Below are positions 17,737 to 26,692 of a stretch of 64,000 nucleotides of DNA, piece by piece. The stretch comes from Butyrivibrio sp. Its GTDB lineage: Bacteria > Bacillota > Clostridia > Lachnospirales > Lachnospiraceae. Both the position numbers and the translations under genes were made by a program. The notes under the pieces were generated by a model. It had not been told where the DNA came from. It did no database searches and saw only the letters and a program-made list of their open reading frames with translations. The stretch spans positions 124,001 through 188,000 of the forward strand of contig SVGA01000003.1 of NCBI GenBank assembly GCA_015056575.1, in the 5' to 3' direction. The stretch's first letter is position 1. Each line of letters starts with the position of its first letter.

Positions 17737-18939
17737 TTAATTATTGTATAGAATCATTATTTTTTCCAAATACTCATCTATCGTATCAAAGCTCAGCTCC
17801 CTGCATGCTTCATGCATGGAGTTCGCTTTATTATCATCCTGCCAAAGCTTGTGTATCTCGTCGCAAAGTGCATCCACATCTCCGGCCTTAAACAATGTTC
17901 CGGTCTTACCATTCTTGATAAGCTCAGGAATGCCACCAATATCAGCTCCGATAACCGGAGTTCCGTAGAGCTGGGATTCCATTACCGAGAACGGACAGTT
18001 CTCATACCACTCGGAAGGATATACTGAAGCCTTCGCTTTTCTTACCAGATCAGCAAGCTCCTCTCCGCTCTTAAATCCAACATTATTTATGTTATCTATG
18101 CCATCAAGCAAACTCTCCAAAGGCCCCTTTCCGGCAAACACGAAGTTTACCTCTGGAAGCCTCTTAGCCGCTTCTATAAGGGTTCTTACACCCTTCTCCT
18201 CTGAGAATCTTCCGAAGTAAAGTATGTAATCTTCCTTGGGAACTTCCACCCATGGAATCTCATCTATGAAGTTGTGAAGAGCCACAGTCTTTTTTGCAAA
18301 GAGTGGATTAGTGTCCAGCTTGGTCTTCATGAAATTGCTGCAGCAGATGAAAGTATCGATGTACTTGTATGTTCCCTTCATCTTCCAGAAGGAAGCTTCC
18401 AAAGTTCCTATGAAACTCTTTGCTGTGCTGCCATGAATGCATTTTCCCTTAGTGCAATTCATAAAACTGCCGGTGAGACATTTTTCGCAATTCTCACCGG
18501 TTCCCGGATTGTTGCACATATGATTGGGACAAACCAATTGATAATCATGGGCCGTAAATACAATCTTGCATTTATTACCTGTCTCTTTTCTCCAGGCCAC
18601 GATTTCAAGGATAATGGATGGAGTCAGCTGATAGTTGAAATTGTTAAGGTGAACCACATCAGGCTGAAAGTCATCAAGTACAAGTCTTATTTTCTGTCTT
18701 GCTTCCCTGGAATAGATGGTCTTAATAGGATAGGTCATCTTCTCAAGCTTACTTGCGTTATGGAAATCCATATCTGAGGTGTAGGCGTTTACATTGTTGC
18801 CAACGCACCTGCCCTCGTGTTCCATACCGAAGTACTGAACCTCATGCCCTTTTGCTTTCAGAGCATCTCCAAGTTTGAATATGTATGTCTCCGATCCTCC
18901 GTTGGGATACAAAAACTTGTTAACCATTAATACTTTCAT
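17737..18939 (-). CDS. GT4 family glycosyltransferase
   Basis: 400 residues from the ATG at 18939, which has CGGAG 8 bp upstream and gives the usual MKVLMVNKFLYPNGGSETYI start; the frame extends 11 codons further without support. GT-B marks are YILYFGRFSEEKGVRTLIEA near residue 230, and PSEWYENCPFSVMESQLYGTPVIGADIGG near 305-335, with the donor-binding Glu. An unusual Cys-rich insert (CPNHMCNNPGTGENCEKC, about residue 135) may bind metal; such inserts occur in some capsule GT4 enzymes. The start overlaps the end of the VanZ gene by 20 bp. Confidence 0.87.
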   Translation of the reverse strand: MKVLMVNKFLYPNGGSETYIFKLGDALKAKGHEVQYFGMEHEGRCVGNNVNAYTSDMDFHNASKLEKMTYPIKTIYSREARQKIRLVLDDFQPDVVHLNNFNYQLTPSIILEIVAWRKETGNKCKIVFTAHDYQLVCPNHMCNNPGTGENCEKCLTGSFMNCTKGKCIHGSTAKSFIGTLEASFWKMKGTYKYIDTFICCSNFMKTKLDTNPLFAKKTVALHNFIDEIPWVEVPKEDYILYFGRFSEEKGVRTLIEAAKRLPEVNFVFAGKGPLESLLDGIDNINNVGFKSGEELADLVRKAKASVYPSEWYENCPFSVMESQLYGTPVIGADIGGIPELIKNGKTGTLFKAGDVDALCDEIHKLWQDDNKANSMHEACRELSFDTIDEYLEKIMILYNN

Positions 18940-19522
18940 GAATGTCTCCGTGTTTACTTCTAAATAGTGCATTAAGAGCCACAGTAATCAGTGCTCCTAT
19001 CAGGCTTCCGGCTGTATTGGTGAGAAGGTCTGTCGTTTCAAACATTCCTCTTCCCGTGGCAAGCTGTATGCACTCGATTGTAAGGCTTAAGGCAAACCCA
19101 ATTGCTGTTGATACAAGAATTCCTCTAGCCCTGCTCTTATTCCTAATCGCAATACTTGCAAGAACTCCGAATGGAACAAAGAGCAATATATTAAATATGC
19201 TGTAGGCACTGATTTTCAGTGAAGGGCGTCCGCTCCTGAGGCCAAAGCCAAGGTTAATGAAAAGATGTACAATTCCTTCTCTTGACCCGATAGGCCTCCT
19301 GAATATAGTTATGGTGAACAGAAAGCCCATATACACCAGGAACAGATACATATGTATCATTCTCTTGCACTTTACTTCTCTCTTCCTTCCGGCTATCCAT
19401 CCACCAAAGCAAACCGCGGCCGCTGCCAGAATAAAGAGGATCAGCATATTTTCAAGCCTTATGCCCTCTGTCTCCTTAGCAAAAATCTGTGCCAGCACCT
19501 GTAAGTTGCTATTATCATCCAT
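18920..19522 (-). CDS. VanZ-like family membrane protein
   Basis: 200 residues with four or five membrane segments. The family pattern includes NILLFVPFGVLASI near residue 110 and the Glu-containing LTIECIQLATGRGMFETTDLLTNTAGSLIGA near 148-178 (PF04892). VanZ proteins are often found in cell-envelope and capsule loci; the founding member gives low teicoplanin resistance by an unknown mechanism. It lies 6 bp after one GT4 gene and overlaps the next, so it belongs to the operon. Confidence 0.82.
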   Translation of the reverse strand: MDDNSNLQVLAQIFAKETEGIRLENMLILFILAAAAVCFGGWIAGRKREVKCKRMIHMYLFLVYMGFLFTITIFRRPIGSREGIVHLFINLGFGLRSGRPSLKISAYSIFNILLFVPFGVLASIAIRNKSRARGILVSTAIGFALSLTIECIQLATGRGMFETTDLLTNTAGSLIGALITVALNALFRSKHGDIHESING

Positions 19523-19528
19523 CTATAA

Positions 19529-20680
19529 TTAAACCTTGTTGATTCTCTCAACATTCAACATCGCATCTATATAAAGCTTTACACTCGCGCTGGTGACCTC
19601 GTTCCAGTTGAACCTCTTATAACAGTAGTTCATGATCTCATAGTCACTCTTGAAGGTTGAAGGATTATTGATGGCTATTTCCAGTTTTTCCCTAAGGTCT
19701 TCAACATTTGATTTCTGGAAGTACAATGCGTGGTCCCCGCAGGCTTCCTTGTTCTCAGGGATATCACTTACAAGGCACTTCCTGCCAAAGCTCATGGCCT
19801 CCAGCAGACTGATGGGCATTCCCTCAAGATCACTTGGAAGTACATACATATATGTATTGCTATATAGTTCGGAGAAAAGATTACCCTGTACAAAGCCGGT
19901 AAGAATAACCCTTGGATCTTCTTTCGTCAGCTTTTTTACCTCATTCCAGTAGTCATCTGTATGGCTGGAGCCTCCGGCGATTACAAGCTTCATGTCTGTC
20001 TTTACCTTAGAGAAGGCTTCCAGCAGATATATGATGCCCTTCTCCGGAACGATACGACCAAGATATAAGATGTATTTATCTTTCTCCAGGCCGAATTTCT
20101 TGGTAATGATATCCGGCTCTCTGAACTCTGTGCTTGTAACTCCGTTTGGAATATATATTGTCTCTCTGTTATAGGTGTCCTTGAAATACTGCTGGACGTT
20201 AAGGGAAAGAACTATGATCTCATCCGCATATCTTGCAGCCATCTTCTCTCCAAGCTTAAGGATCTTGGTGGCAAACCCGCCCCACTTGGATCTCTGCCAG
20301 TCAAGACCGTGAATTGTAGCGATGGTCCTTATTCCGAGCATGTGCGGAATCGGAAGCATCAGGCACGGACCCTCCGCATGAAAATGGATAACATCGTAGT
20401 TGCCAAAAACAGCCCTTACTGTGGCAAAAAACGAATACACGATTGCATTCATAGCCTTGTTCTGCGGTGTAGGAACATGAACAATCCTTATCCCCTTGTA
20501 GTTTTTAAGCTTGTGGGCCTCCAAATCCGCATTCTTATCAGAGACATGGCGTCCCATACGATTATATGCAGTTACCGAATGCCCCATCTGTATGAGACGT
20601 GTTGACAGTTCCTCAACAACTATCTCAATACCTCCCTCCCTGGAGGGTATTCTTTTGTGCCCAATCATTGCTATTTTCAT
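19529..20680 (-). CDS. GT4 family glycosyltransferase (DUF1972-like N-terminus)
   Basis: 383 residues. The start MKIAMIGHKRIPSREGGIEI and VEELSTRL resemble the DUF1972 N-terminal domain of rhamnosyl- and galactosyl-transferases that often add the second sugar. The GT-B C-terminal domain shows KYILYLGRIVPEKGIIYLLEA near residue 205 and SDLEGMPISLLEAMSFGRKCLVSD near 285. It follows the priming transferase by 16 bp, consistent with being the second enzyme in repeat-unit assembly (inference from order). Confidence 0.85.
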   Translation of the reverse strand: MKIAMIGHKRIPSREGGIEIVVEELSTRLIQMGHSVTAYNRMGRHVSDKNADLEAHKLKNYKGIRIVHVPTPQNKAMNAIVYSFFATVRAVFGNYDVIHFHAEGPCLMLPIPHMLGIRTIATIHGLDWQRSKWGGFATKILKLGEKMAARYADEIIVLSLNVQQYFKDTYNRETIYIPNGVTSTEFREPDIITKKFGLEKDKYILYLGRIVPEKGIIYLLEAFSKVKTDMKLVIAGGSSHTDDYWNEVKKLTKEDPRVILTGFVQGNLFSELYSNTYMYVLPSDLEGMPISLLEAMSFGRKCLVSDIPENKEACGDHALYFQKSNVEDLREKLEIAINNPSTFKSDYEIMNYCYKRFNWNEVTSASVKLYIDAMLNVERINKV

Positions 20681-20696
20681 AGTTAATCCCCAATAA

Positions 20697-22094
20697 TTAA
20701 TATGAATTCTTACGTGTCAATACCGCCAATACTGTCTTAAGAATTATTTTGATATCCAGCCATACGCTCCATTCGTCTATGTACTGAGTATCAAGTTCAA
20801 CTACCCTGTCAAAATCTGTGATAGAACTTCTTCCATTCACCTGCCACATTCCTGTGATTCCGGGCTTAATGCTGATTCTCCTCCACTGGCCTGCCGTATA
20901 CTTGGAAACCTCCTCTATTGTAGGTGGCCTTGTTCCTACGATAGACATTGAACCTGCCAGAACGTTAAAGAACTGCGGAAGCTCATCTATACTGGTCTTC
21001 CTGATGAATTTACCGACCCTTGTTATCCTGGGATCATCCTTGATCTTGAACATCATTCCATCCTGAACTTCATTAAGTTCTTCCAGATCTGCCTTCATCT
21101 CCTCAGCATTGGTGCACATGCTTCTGAACTTCCAGATTTTAAAGTGTCTTCCGTTCTTACCTACTCTCACCTGCTTAAAAAATGCAGGTCCTTTGGAATC
21201 CAGCTTAATAGCAATGGCCGTGATGATCATAACCGGAGATGTAAGTACGATCGCCACAAGCGAAAAGACAATGTCGAAAGCTCTTTTTAATAATCTCTCC
21301 CTCATGTTCATGATGACGGTGTGGAAGGTCACCATAGGATAGGTTCCAACGCTGCTAACGTATGAGAAAGCCTTGCGGCGTCTGAAGGTGTCAACGATCA
21401 CCCTGCAGGTGATACCCATTTCTATACATCTGTCGATATAGAACTGAAGAGTGACCATATCCATATCTCTCTTCTGCAGGATAAATACCTGATCGATAGT
21501 GTATTTCCTGATTATCTTCTCCAGATCCGTCAGTTTGCCGATATATTCAATTCCTGAGTCATCCTCATCGATGTTTACATATCCGATTTCATTGACTATG
21601 AGTGATGTCTTTTCAAGGAAATATCTGAACTTGTTATAGGAATTCTTGCTTCCCACATATACAACACGAGGAACATGCTTTCTATTAATTATCCTGTCGA
21701 TCAGATCCTTAAAAATAAGTATCTCTATGATCAGAAAGAAATACGTGATTCCTAAAAGCCAGAAAATAAAACCGGATGCAAAAGAAGAATGCATTGTATT
21801 CACATAGATGATATGACCGCACAAAAAAGCAATTATAAAAGAAGCTGTTACTCTTCTGATGATCCTGTCTTTATAAAAGAAAACCGTATTGTCATACACT
21901 CTCAGTGTTCTGTTGATGGTAAGGAAATTAAAGATGCAGACAAAATAGATAGAAAGGAACCCTTTCCAATCCTGTAATCCGTAGGTCTTAGGTCCCCATA
22001 TGGAAAACGCTATCAGGAAAGAAGCTACGCAGACCGTAGCATCCATCAGAATATGTATTATGTCAAATGAAGCTCTAAAATTAGTACGATTCAT
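20697..22094 (-). CDS. Polyprenyl glycosylphosphotransferase (priming enzyme of exopolysaccharide)
   Basis: 465 residues from ATG 22094 (CGGAG about 10 bp upstream); a TTG at 22127 is less likely. Four N-terminal membrane helices, a soluble middle domain (RVVYVGSKNSYNKF near residue 145) and a C-terminal bacterial sugar-transferase domain (PF02397). Key marks are KRAFDIVFSLVAIVLTSP near residue 260, KIWKFRSMCTNAE near 308, DELPQFFNVLAGSMSIVGTRP near 365 and KPGITGMWQVNGRS near 405. It transfers a sugar-1-phosphate to undecaprenyl phosphate, the first step. As the promoter-proximal gene of the - strand operon it sets the direction of the locus. Confidence 0.92.
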   Translation of the reverse strand: MNRTNFRASFDIIHILMDATVCVASFLIAFSIWGPKTYGLQDWKGFLSIYFVCIFNFLTINRTLRVYDNTVFFYKDRIIRRVTASFIIAFLCGHIIYVNTMHSSFASGFIFWLLGITYFFLIIEILIFKDLIDRIINRKHVPRVVYVGSKNSYNKFRYFLEKTSLIVNEIGYVNIDEDDSGIEYIGKLTDLEKIIRKYTIDQVFILQKRDMDMVTLQFYIDRCIEMGITCRVIVDTFRRRKAFSYVSSVGTYPMVTFHTVIMNMRERLLKRAFDIVFSLVAIVLTSPVMIITAIAIKLDSKGPAFFKQVRVGKNGRHFKIWKFRSMCTNAEEMKADLEELNEVQDGMMFKIKDDPRITRVGKFIRKTSIDELPQFFNVLAGSMSIVGTRPPTIEEVSKYTAGQWRRISIKPGITGMWQVNGRSSITDFDRVVELDTQYIDEWSVWLDIKIILKTVLAVLTRKNSY

Positions 22095-22433
22095 ACTACA
22101 AAACTCCGAAAACCGAAAATTCCCCAATCCCCAAAACTAATTACCAACGTTAAATTTAGCAGACTGTTACCCTATAAATCAATTGAGCAAAATGCGAAAA
22201 GTTTATAGAAATTTTATAATTATCTATGTATGATATGCATAAATATTGCGTCCAATTTGTCTTACCTATTATCTGTAAAAGAGTCCTATTATCTGACAAT
22301 ATAGCTACAAAGGGCTTATATTCGTCATTTTAGCTTGAAATAATATTGCGTATATTTATTCACTATAGCAAAACAATATTTCACGTTTTGTTTATTTTTT
22401 TCTTTAGAATTTGGAGAGATTTTCCGGGGCATA
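22095..22433. promoter_or_regulatory. AT-rich control region upstream of the exopolysaccharide operon
   Basis: About 340 bp without a gene, strongly AT-rich. It must hold the promoter of the - strand polysaccharide operon, although no single -35/-10 pair stands out. It contains two exact 11-bp direct repeats, CCTATTATCTG, at 22265-22275 and 22285-22295 (20-bp period, two helical turns), and the 10-mer AATATTGCGT at 22242-22251 and 22342-22351. These are candidate regulator sites. Confidence 0.6.
22265..22295. repeat. Pair of 11-bp direct repeats, 20-bp period
   Basis: CCTATTATCTG occurs exactly at 22265-22275 and at 22285-22295. Two sites on the same helical face upstream of an exopolysaccharide operon are typical of tandem binding by a regulator dimer. 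Nothing identifies the regulator. Confidence 0.65.
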
Positions 22434-22461
22434 GAAAAAGCCATCGGCTTACGCCGATGGC
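22434..22461 (-). terminator. Intrinsic terminator of the diguanylate cyclase gene
   Basis: A 9-bp perfect stem (22440-22448 with 22453-22461), 4-nt loop, followed on the - strand by a run of T (22435-22439 read in reverse). It lies about 75 bp beyond the stop of the - strand GGDEF gene and separates it from the polysaccharide operon. Confidence 0.85.
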
Positions 22462-22537
22462 CCGGATCTTTGTTTCTCTCTAGTTTTCTTCAAAGATGCT
22501 TCATTTACCCACATCAGAAGAAACAAATCCATTCTTC

Positions 22538-24418
22538 TCACATTTCCTCACCATAGTATGTCACATGACTTCCTTCCGTTTTCTTGCTGATATAGGTGCA
22601 ATGATCCGCGCGCTTATACAGTTCATCGAAAGAGAAAGAATCATCGGGAAGGTAGAATGCCACTCCCACGCTTATCTCAACCTTACGTCCCTTCAATTCA
22701 GGTAAATCTATACTGTCTATGCAGGACATAAGCCTCTGAACAACAGGATCTCCGGAGTCTTTATTACATACTCCCGGTGTAAAAGCCGCAAATTCATCGC
22801 CCCCAAGGCGAAGGACAATGTCCTTTTCTCTGAATGCTTTATGCATGCACTCACCAATCGCCACAAGAACTCTGTCTCCTACTCCATGACCGAATTCGTC
22901 ATTGATGCTCTTGAAACGATCCACATCAAAAAGGAGGAACATTCCACTCTCTTCTTCAGCAAGAAGCTGTCTTATCTTGTTCTCTCCGCTTCCGCGATTG
23001 CTGACCTTCGTCAGAGCATCTGTCTCGGCCATATAATGGAGCTTCTCTCTTGATCTCTTCTCCTTGTCGATTTCCTCGGCAGCATAGATCACTGATTTAA
23101 GGCTTCCATCCTCTTTTCTTTCGGACGCAATAAATCTGGCTCGATACCATTTACTCTCGTGATTCAGATACTCCATGCTTATGGTATCTGAATTAGCCAT
23201 TCTCTCATTCAGTGTACTAAAGTCCACAAACTCCAGCATATCCGAGCGACTGCTTACGTCACTTAATCTTTCCAGTACTTCAGCAATCATCTTATCGGCA
23301 TGGTCCCCTGAAACTCCTGCAATCTGGAGAACATTGGCATCCTTGCAGGCCACAGTCTCAAAGATATTTGTTTCTAAATCTATTCTGTACATAGTACTGT
23401 ATATATTCGAGATAGACTGAACGTTCTCACCATAGTCTGCTATCTTAACTCTCTGATAGGCGATTGCGGTAATCACCGCATATGCAATAACAAGCCCCAG
23501 AAAAGCAGTAATGATAACATTCCTGGTAAGTCTTCGTATTGCCATCAGAGCAGGTTTAGCACTATTCATGGTTATAACAGTCCATGAATCCGAAATGCTC
23601 TTAGAATAAAAAAGATACTCGGCATCCTCTATATCTACTCTGAACACTTTCCCTTCATTATCCCGCCACTTATCATAGATATGCCTTCTAATCTCGTCTT
23701 TGGAGTCGCGATAGTTAAGACCGACTTCATCAGCTTTGGAGTGGGTGATGATATTCCCATCCCGGTCTATGATGATCACATATCTGTCCTCATCTCTTCC
23801 TGCCAGTTCCTCCGTCATCTGCTGCATTCTGCTGAGCCAGATATCAATTGCAAGGACACTCTTTTTATCCGATAGAAGCTTGGATGCAGTAACAACCATC
23901 TGACCTGTTCTGGCATCTACATAAGGTTCTACGATCACCATGGAACCGTCTGCTTTCACAGCTTCTTTATACCATATCCTCTCCGTAGGAACAAAATCAG
24001 CATCCGGGACCCATCCTGAGCCATCCACAAACTCATTAAGGACATAGCCGTACATTCCCTTAGTATCTCCTGATATTACCGAATCAAGCTTCTCGGTTTC
24101 TTCTGTAAGGAAAGATTGGATTTCATCTGCGCTATCACCATGACTTAACATATCTTCAGCGCTGTTGGCCTCAGTTTCCACGGTTATGGCAAATATATTA
24201 AGATAATCACTGAATTCATCCGCTACTTCGTAGGCATCAAGAGTGGCTTCATACTCAATGTTCTCGATACTTAAATTGTATTCCGCCCTATAGATAAAAA
24301 ATATCACACAAAGAAAGAATATCGGCCAGACAATAAACGGAAGAATGCCCAATACTCCTAACTTTCTGAATACATTTTTCAGAAATATAAGACTCTTTTT
24401 CAGAAAATTGTTTTTCAC
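22538..24418 (-). CDS. Membrane dCACHE-GGDEF diguanylate cyclase
   Basis: About 626 residues from GTG 24418; a TTG at 24448 is in frame, but a TATAAT lies between them, so the GTG is chosen with reserve. Order: first membrane helix (about 18-42), a large extracellular double-CACHE sensor (about 55-290) with RIWYKEAV and GQMVVTASKLL, second helix (about 298-322), a linker with a PAS-like segment, and a GGDEF domain. The active motif is LGGDEFAAF near residue 537, with the inhibitory RxxD (REKD) exactly five residues upstream. It should make c-di-GMP from GTP in response to an outside ligand and be product-inhibited. The polysaccharide operon downstream is a plausible target process. Confidence 0.9.
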   Translation of the reverse strand: MKNNFLKKSLIFLKNVFRKLGVLGILPFIVWPIFFLCVIFFIYRAEYNLSIENIEYEATLDAYEVADEFSDYLNIFAITVETEANSAEDMLSHGDSADEIQSFLTEETEKLDSVISGDTKGMYGYVLNEFVDGSGWVPDADFVPTERIWYKEAVKADGSMVIVEPYVDARTGQMVVTASKLLSDKKSVLAIDIWLSRMQQMTEELAGRDEDRYVIIIDRDGNIITHSKADEVGLNYRDSKDEIRRHIYDKWRDNEGKVFRVDIEDAEYLFYSKSISDSWTVITMNSAKPALMAIRRLTRNVIITAFLGLVIAYAVITAIAYQRVKIADYGENVQSISNIYSTMYRIDLETNIFETVACKDANVLQIAGVSGDHADKMIAEVLERLSDVSSRSDMLEFVDFSTLNERMANSDTISMEYLNHESKWYRARFIASERKEDGSLKSVIYAAEEIDKEKRSREKLHYMAETDALTKVSNRGSGENKIRQLLAEEESGMFLLFDVDRFKSINDEFGHGVGDRVLVAIGECMHKAFREKDIVLRLGGDEFAAFTPGVCNKDSGDPVVQRLMSCIDSIDLPELKGRKVEISVGVAFYLPDDSFSFDELYKRADHCTYISKKTEGSHVTYYGEEM

Positions 24419-24512
24419 ATATCTATTATAACATGCATTATTATTCAATAATACATTTTATGCTTGAAAATAAAACAGCGTTTTCCGCCACGGCAGGGAT
24501 ACTTATATCATG

Positions 24513-25133
24513 TCATTCCCATTCTTCAAAAGACATTGCTTTTTTAATAAGAGTCATTGAATATCCCTTGCGTACCAGATAAGACATCACCTTTTGCCTT
24601 TCTTTATAGTCAGCATTCTCCGGATCATAGTTTTTCTTATCAAGAAGCTTACGTATCTGAGAAATTTCCAATTCTCCATGATCTTCTGAGTATAATTCCT
24701 CAATGATGTCATAAATACTGTCTTTTAACAGTCCTTTTTCCATAAGGTCCTGGATAATTCTGGTTCTGCTACGTGTCTCCATATGATATGATATATAGTC
24801 TCTGGCATATCGATCATCGTCCAGATACTTATAGGATTTTACATACCTTATTGCTTCGTCTATGACATCTGAAGGATACAGACCTTCAACCAGCTTATCC
24901 TTCAGTTGCTTCTCGGTATAGTCCTTCTTCTGAAGGAGGTTCATGGCGCGAAGCTTGCAGCGCTTGGGAAGAAGGTCCTCTGTGATCTGCCGATAGCAGG
25001 CCGGGTCCAGCTCCTGACCTTCTCTTACCTTGTACTCCTTAAGTTCTCCCTTGTACAAAGCAAAGGCAAACTCTCCGTCAAGAAATACCTTGACTCTCTT
25101 CTTATCAAGTTCACGAAGTTCCGAAACCATCAT
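24513..25133 (-). CDS. recX: Regulatory protein RecX
   Basis: About 206 residues. The frame runs to a GTG at 25151, but ATG codons at 25133 and 25130 sit behind GGAGG/GGAG and are better starts. The protein is helical and charged, with the RecX repeats: AMNLLQKKDYTEKQLKDKL near residue 60, KYLDDDRYARDYISYHMETRSRTRI near 100, and a C-terminal repeat RQKVMSYLVRKGYSM. RecX binds RecA filaments and limits their growth. It lies downstream of recA on the same strand, though a hairpin at 25253-25287 stands between them. Confidence 0.9.
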   Translation of the reverse strand: MMVSELRELDKKRVKVFLDGEFAFALYKGELKEYKVREGQELDPACYRQITEDLLPKRCKLRAMNLLQKKDYTEKQLKDKLVEGLYPSDVIDEAIRYVKSYKYLDDDRYARDYISYHMETRSRTRIIQDLMEKGLLKDSIYDIIEELYSEDHGELEISQIRKLLDKKNYDPENADYKERQKVMSYLVRKGYSMTLIKKAMSFEEWE

Positions 25134-25252
25134 ATCTCCATCATCCTCCACTGATATTCACTCACCCCAAAACAAACCATCAAGTTCCTCTCACCCAAAA
25201 TCTAACGAATAAGTCACTCAAACATCCAAACCAAGATTCTCTCCATATAATC

Positions 25253-25287
25253 AAATCCCCCGAAAATAAATGATTCTCGGGGGATTT
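25253..25287. terminator. Hairpin between recA and recX
   Basis: An 11-bp perfect stem (25253-25263 with 25277-25287), with A/T flanks on both sides, lies 55 bp past the recA stop on the - strand. The T-run is short, so it may act as a partial terminator that lowers recX relative to recA. Confidence 0.65.
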
Positions 25288-25342
25288 TATCACTTTATTG
25301 TCAGCCAATGGGGTGAAGATTGGCAGTTCAATACTTTAATCA

Positions 25343-26425
25343 TTACACCTTAGCCGCTTTCTTCCTGGTTCCGGCCTTCTCTTCTCCTTCAGCTGCATCT
25401 GCAGTAGCTGATGTAGTTACAACGCCGCCTCCCTGAAGTCCAAAGTGTTCTCTAACCTTAGCCTCGATCTCTGCGCGAACGTCAGGGTTATTCTCAAGGA
25501 ACAGCTTGGCATTCTCGCGGCCCTGTCCGATCTTGTCTCCGCCGTACTGATACCATGCACCGCTCTTGTTGACGATATCTACATTAGCTGCCAGGTCAAG
25601 AATATCACCGGTCATGGAGATACCCTTACCGAACATGATATCAAACTCTGCCTCCTTGAAGGGCGGAGCGATCTTGTTCTTAACAACCTTGACTCTTGTT
25701 CTGTTACCGATGTTCTCTCCATTCTGCTTGATAGCCTCGATACGACGCACATCCATGCGGACTGATGAATAGAACTTAAGGGCACGACCGCCGGTTGTGG
25801 TCTCGGGGTTACCGAACATAACACCGACCTTCTCACGAAGCTGGTTGATGAATACTACTGTACAATTTGACTTGCTGATAACAGCTGTCAGCTTACGAAG
25901 AGCCTGGGACATAAGTCTTGCCTGAAGTCCCACATGGGAATCACCCATATCTCCGTCGATCTCTGCCTTGGGAACAAGGGCTGCCACAGAGTCAACTACA
26001 ACTATATCAATGGCGCCGGAGCGGACCATGGTCTCTGTGATCTCAAGAGCCTGCTCACCGCTGTCGGGCTGTGAAATGTAAAGATTATCGATGTCTACAC
26101 CGATGTTCTTGGCATATACAGGGTCCAGAGCATGCTCAGCATCAATGAATCCTGCGATTCCGCCTCTCTTCTGTACCTCTGCTATCATATGAAGGGTAAC
26201 TGTGGTCTTACCACTGGACTCAGGTCCGTAGATCTCCACAATTCTTCCCTTAGGGATGCCTCCAAGGCCAAGTGCAATATCAAGACTCAACGAACCTGTA
26301 GGAATAGTCTCAATGTTCATGGTATCTGCTGAATCTCCAAGCTTCATGACAGCTCCCTTGCCGAACTGCTTCTCAATCTGTCCAAGGGCCGCGTCTAATG
26401 CCTTCTGTTTTTCTTCTCTTTCCAT
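25343..26425 (-). CDS. recA: Recombinase RecA
   Basis: 360 residues, full length for the family. Walker [10 protein letters not shown] near residue 66, the [15 protein letters not shown]alker B zone near 140, loop 2 with [21 protein letters not shown] near 195-215, and the [14 protein letters not shown]-terminal region are all present; the tail ends in a Lys-rich segment. RecA forms ATP-dependent filaments on single-stranded DNA, drives strand exchange and triggers LexA self-cleavage. GGAGG lies 5 bp before ATG. Two SOS boxes in the promoter point to LexA control. Confidence 0.98.
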   Translation of the reverse strand: MEREEKQKALDAALGQIEKQFGKGAVMKLGDSADTMNIETIPTGSLSLDIALGLGGIPKGRIVEIYGPESSGKTTVTLHMIAEVQKRGGIAGFIDAEHALDPVYAKNIGVDIDNLYISQPDSGEQALEITETMVRSGAIDIVVVDSVAALVPKAEIDGDMGDSHVGLQARLMSQALRKLTAVISKSNCTVVFINQLREKVGVMFGNPETTTGGRALKFYSSVRMDVRRIEAIKQNGENIGNRTRVKVVKNKIAPPFKEAEFDIMFGKGISMTGDILDLAANVDIVNKSGAWYQYGGDKIGQGRENAKLFLENNPDVRAEIEAKVREHFGLQGGGVVTTSATADAAEGEEKAGTRKKAAKV

Positions 26426-26438
26426 ACTGCCTCCTTTA

Positions 26439-26491
26439 AGAACATCCGTTCGCTATATCTATAATATAAAACAGATGTTCGATTGTGTCAA
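26439..26491 (-). promoter_or_regulatory. recA promoter with two SOS (LexA) boxes
   Basis: On the - strand: -35 TTGACA (26486-26491), 17-bp spacer, -10 TATATT (26463-26468). Box 1, CGAACATCTGTTTT (26468-26481), lies inside the spacer and is imperfect. Box 2, CGAACGGATGTTCT (26439-26452), lies just after the expected start site and fits the Gram-positive LexA consensus CGAACRNRYGTTYC except at its last base. LexA bound here would block RNA polymerase. Confidence 0.85.
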
Positions 26492-26617
26492 TAAAATTTT
26501 AGAATAAACTTTTAATAACTTTTAATACTTCAAAATCTCTTTTAACAATAAAACAATGAAATTTCCGGCAGAAACGCCAGACATAAAACAGATATGTATT
26601 TCCCCACTAAACATACA

Positions 26618-26646
26618 CAAGTCATTACCGGATCGGCAATGACTTG
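26618..26646 (-). terminator. Hairpin downstream of the J-domain gene
   Basis: A 13-bp stem with one mismatch (26618-26630 with 26634-26646) and a 3-nt loop lies 47 bp past the stop of the J-domain gene on the - strand. There is no T-run after it, so it may stabilise the 3' end or terminate weakly. Confidence 0.4.
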
Positions 26647-26692
26647 AATACAATAGCACATATTTACATTACTGTCAAAGCATCCCAAAAGC

